DNA from: CBDDBU01 sp965226045
GTDB taxonomy: Bacteria; Pseudomonadota; Alphaproteobacteria; VGEJ01
Assembly: GCA_965226045.1 (NCBI GenBank)
Contig: CBDDBU010000017.1
Span: forward strand, 1 to 64,000
DNA: 64,000 bases
Reading direction: 5' to 3'
The translations under genes were made by a program, and so were the position numbers. Of the stretch, positions 59,607 to 64,000 are shown one piece after another (the first letter of the stretch is position 1; every line of letters begins with the position of its first letter). The notes beneath the pieces were generated by a model. That model was not told where the DNA came from, ran no database searches, and saw only the letters and a program-made list of their open reading frames with translations.

Positions 59607-61034
59607 CCCAACTGTCGCCGACGGGTAGAACGCGCCACACCAAGATCGTCGCCACGCTGGGACCGGCGAGTTCCAGCGCGACCGCGATCCGTGCGCTGGT
59701 CGACGCCGGCGTCGATGTCTTCCGTCTCAACTTCAGCCACGGCGCTCGCGAGGACCACGCCCAACGGCACGCGATCATTCGCGCGCTCGAGGTGCGCCGG
59801 CGCCAGCCGCTGGGGATATTGCTCGATCTGCAGGGACCTAAACTCCGCGTTGGCGCCTTCGTCGAGCCGCTGGTCATGCTAAAAGCCGGTCAGCCATTCC
59901 GCCTCGATCTCGATCCGGCGCCCGGCGATGCCCGGCGCGCCCATCTGCCCCATCCGGAAATCTTCGCCGCCCTCGATCCGGGCGCCGAGCTTCTGCTCGA
60001 CGATGGGCGCATCCGCCTCAATGTCATCAAGGTCGACCACAGCCACGCCGACACCGAGGTGGTGACCGGCGGACCGCTCTCCGACGGCAAGGGGGTCAAC
60101 GTCCCGAACCTGCTCTTGCCGCTCAGCCCGCTGACCGCCAAGGATCTGTCGGACCTCGAATTCGGCATTCATCTCGGCGTTGAATGGATCGGCCTGTCGT
60201 TCGTTCAGCGCCCCGAGGACGTGGCCGAGGCCCGCAAGCTGGTGGCGGGACGCGCCGGCATCGTCGCCAAGATCGAGAAACCGGCGGCGGTCGAACGCCT
60301 GGCCGAGATCATGGAACTCAGCGATGCGATCATGCTGGCGCGCGGCGACCTTGGGGTCGAGTTACCGATCGAGGTCATCTCCGGCTTGCAAAAGCGGATC
60401 ATTGCCGCTGCCCGGCACGCCGGCAAACCCGTCATCGTCGCGACCCAGATGCTCGAGTCCATGGTCACCGCGCCCGTGCCGACCCGGGCCGAGGTCTCGG
60501 ACGTGGCACGACGGCGCCGATGCGGTCATGCTGTCGGCCGAATCGGCGGCCGGCGCGCACCCGATCGCGGCGGTGGCCGTGATGGCCCGCATCATTCCCG
60601 AGGCCGAGAACGACCCGCTCTACCGCATCATCGCCAACGCCGAGCGCGCCGAACCCGAAGCGACGAACGCCGATGCCATCAGCCGCGCTGCCCGCCAGGT
60701 CGCCGAGACGATCGGCGCCGCCGCCGTGGTCACCTACACGACCTCGGGGTCGACCGCCCTCAGGGCCTCGCGCGAGCGGCCGGCCGTGCCGATCCTCGGC
60801 CTCACGCCCAAGGTCGACACCGCGCGCCGGCTCACCCTGGCGTGGGGGGTGCGCAGCGTCCTCACCGAGGACGTGACCAACTTCGACGACATGGTAAATC
60901 GCGCCTGCGAGGTGGCCCGTCGCGAACACCTCGCCGCCGCCCGCGATCGCATCGTGATCACCGCCGGGGTGCCGTTCGGAACCCCCGGCGCCACCAACGT
61001 TCTGCACGTCGCCCACATCGGCCGCCGCCGCTAG
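59603..61034 (+). pseudogene. pyk: Pyruvate kinase, broken by a small deletion
   Basis: Pyruvate kinase makes pyruvate and ATP from phosphoenolpyruvate. The N-terminal half is normal: HTKIVATLGPASSSATAIRA, DVFRLNFSHGAREDH, DLQGPKLRVG, FVQRPEDVAEA, IVAKIEKPAAVERL and LARGDLGVELPIE. After TRAEVSDVA at about 60509 the frame is lost; the next frame resumes DGADAVMLSAESAAG and runs intact to the C-terminus. Relatives have four residues between VA and DGADAVM, so 11 bases appear deleted; adding them gives 480 residues, the family length. The deleted stretch adjoins the active site. This is not a homopolymer slip, so a true lesion is plausible. The GTG start overlaps the glycerate kinase stop. Confidence 0.88.
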
Positions 61035-61138
61035 GCAGGCCGCGGTCAAGAACGACTCGCGGAGGGGCCCCCATGGGTTGAGACAGCGCGCCGCGGGCCG
61101 CATCTCGCAGGATCGGGGCCGGGGTTCGTGGTAGCCTA

Positions 61139-61711
61139 TTAGATGCCTTCGCCCTCGACCCTCTTCCGCAGTTCCTCGGCGAACGCCTCGATGCCCGGCA
61201 TATGAGGGTGGACCTTTAGACCCGCCCGCATGGCGTCGAGCGCGTCCTTTGGCCGGTCGAGCCGCATGTATATCTGGCCGAGGCCAGCCAGCGCGCCGAA
61301 GTGGCGCGGCTCGAGAGCCAGCGTCTGTTCCACGTCTGCGATCGATTGGTCGTAGTCGCGCAGCAAGAAATGCACGGTGGCGCGCCTGTTCCAGCCCTCG
61401 GCGAAGGCCGGATCGAGGGCGATGATTTCGCCGAAGATGTCGCGCGCATCGGTCAGCCTGCGTTCACGCATGGCGTCGATGCCGGAGGCGTACAGAAGGT
61501 CGATTGTCTCGGAGCCGGACTCGCCCCAGATCGTCCAGATCCACGCCTCGAGGGTTCTCACTTCGCGTATTGCCGGGTGATCCAACTCCCGCAGGGTCTC
61601 GAACAGCTGATCGAGGCGGGGGTCGTCTTGGCGCGCGATCGAGGGACCGGCCAATCCCAGCGCCACGGCGAACGCGACGACAACGACGAACGCTCTAGGC
61701 ATAGTGCTCAT
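61139..61711 (-). CDS. Exported TPR-repeat protein
   Basis: A 190-residue protein with a signal peptide (MPRAFVVVVAFAVALGLAGPSIA) and three tetratricopeptide-like repeats from about residue 75 (RRLTDARDIFGEIIALDPAF; LLRDYDQSIADVEQTLALEP; RLDRPKDALDAMRAGLKVHP). TPR units bind partner proteins, here in the periplasm. The first part (LFETLRELDHPAIREVRTLE, WTIWGESGS) is found in alphaproteobacterial relatives, function unknown. Its ATG (61711) overlaps the stop of the cupredoxin-like gene as ATGA, so both are made together. Confidence 0.85.
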   Translation of the reverse strand: MSTMPRAFVVVVAFAVALGLAGPSIARQDDPRLDQLFETLRELDHPAIREVRTLEAWIWTIWGESGSETIDLLYASGIDAMRERRLTDARDIFGEIIALDPAFAEGWNRRATVHFLLRDYDQSIADVEQTLALEPRHFGALAGLGQIYMRLDRPKDALDAMRAGLKVHPHMPGIEAFAEELRKRVEGEGI

Positions 61712-62448
61712 TCGATCCTGATCCGCGCGTGCATGCCGCGCACGTTGGCGAAGCCAGAGCGGACATAGTAGACGCCCGGATGAACCGCTACGAAGTCGAC
61801 CTCGGCGACCTGTTGCGGCTCCAGCACGATCGCTTGCAGCGGCCACGATATCTCGGTCAATTCAACCATGCCGGGCGTCATCGCCCCATTCTCCGCCTCT
61901 GCTTCTTCCTCTTCCTCTACCTCTACCGCCATCGCGGCCGCGGCGATGCGCGCGGGGCCCCCGCCCCTGAGACGTGCCGCCGCCGCGACGGTCAGATAGG
62001 CGATCTCGGAGCCGGTGGCGTCGATGAAGACCGCGTGCTCGGGCGCTGCCGGGTCGCCGCTCGGTGAATCGGCGGGCATCGGCTCGGCGCGCCCGACCGC
62101 CACGGCATGGAAGAAGTCGGGGGCCGAGAAGATATGCCGCCGATCGCCGAGATTGCGGATACGCAGGCGATACGCTTGGCCCACCTCGAACACCATCTCG
62201 CCGGGCGCGAAGGCAAAATCGACCATCAAAACGTGGCGGCTCCGGGCCTGGATCCAATCCACATCGTCGAGGTGGGGTCGCGGATCGGCGATCGGGCCCG
62301 ACCGGCGCGCGAAATCGGGCATCGGCCAGTCGACGGCGGCCTTTTCAGGCGCGATCGGCGGGACGTCGTTGACGACAATACCGCAGCCGGCCAGCGTCGC
62401 CGCCGCTAGCGCGATCGCCCCAGTCGTCCACACAGCCCCCGCGTTCAT
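61708..62448 (-). CDS. Cupredoxin-like lipoprotein lacking copper ligands
   Basis: A 246-residue lipoprotein: signal and lipobox LAAATLAGC, then a plastocyanin-like fold in two parts. Part one is VDFAFAPGEMVFEVGQAYRL and RNLGDRRHIFSAPDFFHAVA; part two is EVDFVAVHPGVYYVRSGFAN and VRGMHARIRIE. In copper cupredoxins the last loop has Cys...His...Met; here Cys and His are absent (RSGFANVRGM), so copper binding of the usual type is unlikely. A long insert with an acidic run (VEVEEEEEAEAEN) separates the parts. Start ATG 62448 or 62463. Coupled to the TPR gene by ATGA. Confidence 0.7.
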   Translation of the reverse strand: MNAGAVWTTGAIALAAATLAGCGIVVNDVPPIAPEKAAVDWPMPDFARRSGPIADPRPHLDDVDWIQARSRHVLMVDFAFAPGEMVFEVGQAYRLRIRNLGDRRHIFSAPDFFHAVAVGRAEPMPADSPSGDPAAPEHAVFIDATGSEIAYLTVAAAARLRGGGPARIAAAAMAVEVEEEEEAEAENGAMTPGMVELTEISWPLQAIVLEPQQVAEVDFVAVHPGVYYVRSGFANVRGMHARIRIE

Positions 62449-62588
62449 CGCCGCCCCGACCAAGTTCTGGCGCGATGATAGACGATCGCGCCACCGCCAA
62501 CCAGCGGCGCGGCGGGCGCTCGGGGCGCGCTTGACCCTTTGTTCCGCTCGCGCCTAGTGTGGCGCCGCCGTCAACCGGAGCGAGTGCC

Positions 62589-63791
62589 ATGCCCTTCCTC
62601 AGCGAAAAGTTGAGCCGAATCAAGCCCTCGCCCACCATCGCCGTGAGCCAGATGGCGCGCGAGCTCAAGGCGGCCAGGCGCGACGTGATCGGGCTCGGTG
62701 CCGGCGAGCCCGATTTCGACACCCCCGACCACATCAAGGTTGCCGCCAAGGCCGCGATCGATCGCGGCGAGACGAAATACACCGCAGTCGACGGCTCGCC
62801 CGAGTTGAAGAAAGCGATCCGCGCCAAATTTCGGCGCGAGAACGGCATCGACTACAAGCCGGAGCAGATCAGCGTCGGCACCGGCGGCAAGCAGATCATC
62901 TACAACGCCTTGATGGCGACGGTCGATCCTGGCGACGAGGTCATCATTCCTCGGCCCTACTGGGTCTCCTATCCCGACATCGTGTTCCTGGCCGGCGGCA
63001 CCCCGGTCTTCGTCGATGCCTCGATCGAGACCGGCTTCAAGATCAGCGCCGTCGACCTCGATGCCGCGATCACCGCGCGGACCAAATGGGTCATTATCAA
63101 CTCACCGGGAAATCCCTCGGGCGCGGCCTACACCACCGATGAGATGAAGGCGCTGACCGATGTGCTGCGCCGCCACCCCCACGTGTGGGTGCTGGCCGAT
63201 GATATCTACGAGCACCTGGTCTACGACGGCCACGAGTTCACGACGCCGGTGACGGTCGAGCCGGCGCTCCAGGATCGTGCCCTGACCATGAACGGTGTTT
63301 CCAAGGCCTACGCGATGACCGGCTGGCGCATTGGTTATGGCGGCGGGCCGGTCGAACTGATTGGGGCGATGGCCAAGCTGCAGGGCCAGAGCACCACTAA
63401 TCCGAGCTCGATCAGTCAGGCGGCCGCGGTCGAGGCCTTGAACGGCCCTCAGGATTTCTTGCGCGACTGGGTCGCGGAGTTCACCGAGCGACGCGATCTC
63501 GTCGTCAGCATGCTCAACCAGGCGCGCGGCCTGAGCTGCCCGACGCCGCAGGGCGCCTTCTACGTATTCCCTAGCTGCGCCGGCTTGATTGGGCGCACCA
63601 CACCTGGCGGCAAGAAGCTCGAAAGCGACACCGATGTCGTGACGCATCTGCTCGAGAGCGAGGGCGTCGCTGTGGTCCAGGGCGCGGCGTTCGGGCTCGA
63701 ACCGTACTTCCGCATATCCTATGCTACCTCGATGCAGGATCTTGAAGAGGCCTGCCGCCGCATCCAGCGTGCGTGCGCCGAACTCGTCTAG
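62589..63791 (+). CDS. aatA: Aspartate aminotransferase (class I fold)
   Basis: A 400-residue PLP enzyme of aminotransferase subgroup I-gamma. It starts MPFLSEKLSRIKPSPTIAVS; DVIGLGAGEPDFDTPDHI, KYTAVDGSPELKKAI, VIIPRPYWVSYPDIV, IINSPGNPSGAAYT, VLADDIYEHLVYDG, MNGVSKAYAMTGWRIGYG (with the PLP Lys) and the C-terminal YFRISYATSMQDLEEACRRI are all canonical. It transfers amino groups between aspartate and 2-oxoglutarate, possibly also prephenate. It stands alone; a T6 run with a poor stem follows at about 63850. Confidence 0.95.
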   Translation: MPFLSEKLSRIKPSPTIAVSQMARELKAARRDVIGLGAGEPDFDTPDHIKVAAKAAIDRGETKYTAVDGSPELKKAIRAKFRRENGIDYKPEQISVGTGGKQIIYNALMATVDPGDEVIIPRPYWVSYPDIVFLAGGTPVFVDASIETGFKISAVDLDAAITARTKWVIINSPGNPSGAAYTTDEMKALTDVLRRHPHVWVLADDIYEHLVYDGHEFTTPVTVEPALQDRALTMNGVSKAYAMTGWRIGYGGGPVELIGAMAKLQGQSTTNPSSISQAAAVEALNGPQDFLRDWVAEFTERRDLVVSMLNQARGLSCPTPQGAFYVFPSCAGLIGRTTPGGKKLESDTDVVTHLLESEGVAVVQGAAFGLEPYFRISYATSMQDLEEACRRIQRACAELV

Positions 63792-63926
63792 CCTCGCATC
63801 GGAGCGCTCATGTGCTCTCTCTCACAAGCTCCCGTGCGCCGGTAGGGGGTTTTTTCTTGTCAGCCTCGGCGCAGCCGTCGAAGATCGATGCTTCAAGGCA
63901 AAACGCGGCCACACAGGACGGGACGG

Positions 63927-64000
63927 ATGAGTGAAAAGACCACGGCGGGTGCGCGCACGGTCGCGCTGGCGGGACCATATCTGAGCGGCAAGACCTCGCT
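63927..64000 (+). CDS. EF-G-like translation GTPase, N-terminal start only
   Basis: The window ends after 24 codons: MSEKTTAGARTVALAGPYLS and then GKTSL. GPYLSGKT is a P-loop of the GxxxxGK[ST] type, and the sequence matches the start of the second elongation factor G-like protein (FusA2-like) of Rhodospirillales. The ATG at 63927 follows GGACGGATG; the Shine-Dalgarno is weak. Too little is visible for domain analysis. Confidence 0.65.
   Translation, partial: MSEKTTAGARTVALAGPYLSGKTS

Noticed and set aside
63825..63860. Rho-independent terminator after aatA
   Set aside because: A TTTTTT run exists, but only a three-base stem could be drawn, so I do not list it as a feature.
1..64000. CRISPR array, prophage, toxin-antitoxin or restriction system
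   Set aside because: No regularly spaced repeats, cas, phage structural or restriction genes were seen.

Overview
The window is about 64 kb of GC-rich DNA from an alphaproteobacterium, most likely of the Rhodospirillales type. Supporting signs are a COQ9-family gene diverging from rpsU with def between them, the three-part transhydrogenase set pntAA-pntAB-pntB, a DUF1244 gene, the uvrC-pgsA-mobB-moeA-moaD-moaE order, and tRNA-Gln(TTG). Assignments rest on reading protein families by eye; no database search was possible.

Layout. 1-6.9 kb: end of a quinone oxidoreductase, rho, then nested insertion sequences (IS1595 inside IS1182, with IS630 abutting) that end in a beheaded galE. 6-19 kb: a surface-polysaccharide region (galE remnant, YdcF-like protein, asparagine synthase, phosphohexomutase, WecA-like transferase, Gfo/Idh oxidoreductase, heptose genes hddA remnant/gmhA/hddC), interrupted by IS256 and a broken hybrid histidine kinase and holding tRNA-Gln. 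19-26.5 kb: Bcr-type MFS pump, SGNH hydrolase, alpha/beta hydrolase, exported AlgH-like protein, a glutathionyl-hydroquinone reductase split by a second IS256, and pstS behind a Pho box. 26.5-39.7 kb: long minus-strand runs: molybdopterin genes (moaE, moaD, moeA, mobB), pgsA, uvrC, folB with a pteridine-reductase-like SDR, a Ca2+/cation antiporter, a CBS protein, a PII-like protein, two DUF1538 membrane proteins, uvrB and a diguanylate cyclase. 39.7-50 kb: IS5 remnant, purE, COQ9, def, rpsU, transhydrogenase, SDR and a fused indolepyruvate oxidoreductase. 50-64 kb: sugar-nucleotide epimerase, PepF, ABC1 kinase, DUF1244, GCS2 ligase with N-formylglutamate amidohydrolase, MFS transporter, glycerate kinase, pyruvate kinase, TPR and cupredoxin-like proteins, aspartate aminotransferase and the start of an EF-G-like GTPase.

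Two themes stand out. First, the stretch is heavily worn: five full insertion sequences and one remnant make up over a tenth of it, and about ten genes are broken or truncated (qor, rho, galE, ydcF, histidine kinase, hddA, yqjG, GCS2 ligase, pyk, IS5 transposase). Three frameshifts (qor, rho, ydcF) are single-base homopolymer changes and may be sequence errors. The others (46-bp tandem duplication, apparent 11-nt deletion, IS insertion, nonsense codons, truncations) look like real lesions and suggest recent relaxed selection with IS expansion.

Second, the best candidate for a poorly described system is the module at 33.2-36.6 kb: two homologous DUF1538 membrane proteins, a PII-like sensor and a paired-CBS protein, tightly coupled by ATGA overlaps, followed by a CaCA antiporter whose start codon sits at the end of a chain of 14-bp repeats that encode stop-start-linked mini-ORFs. 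I infer a ligand-gated cation transport system.
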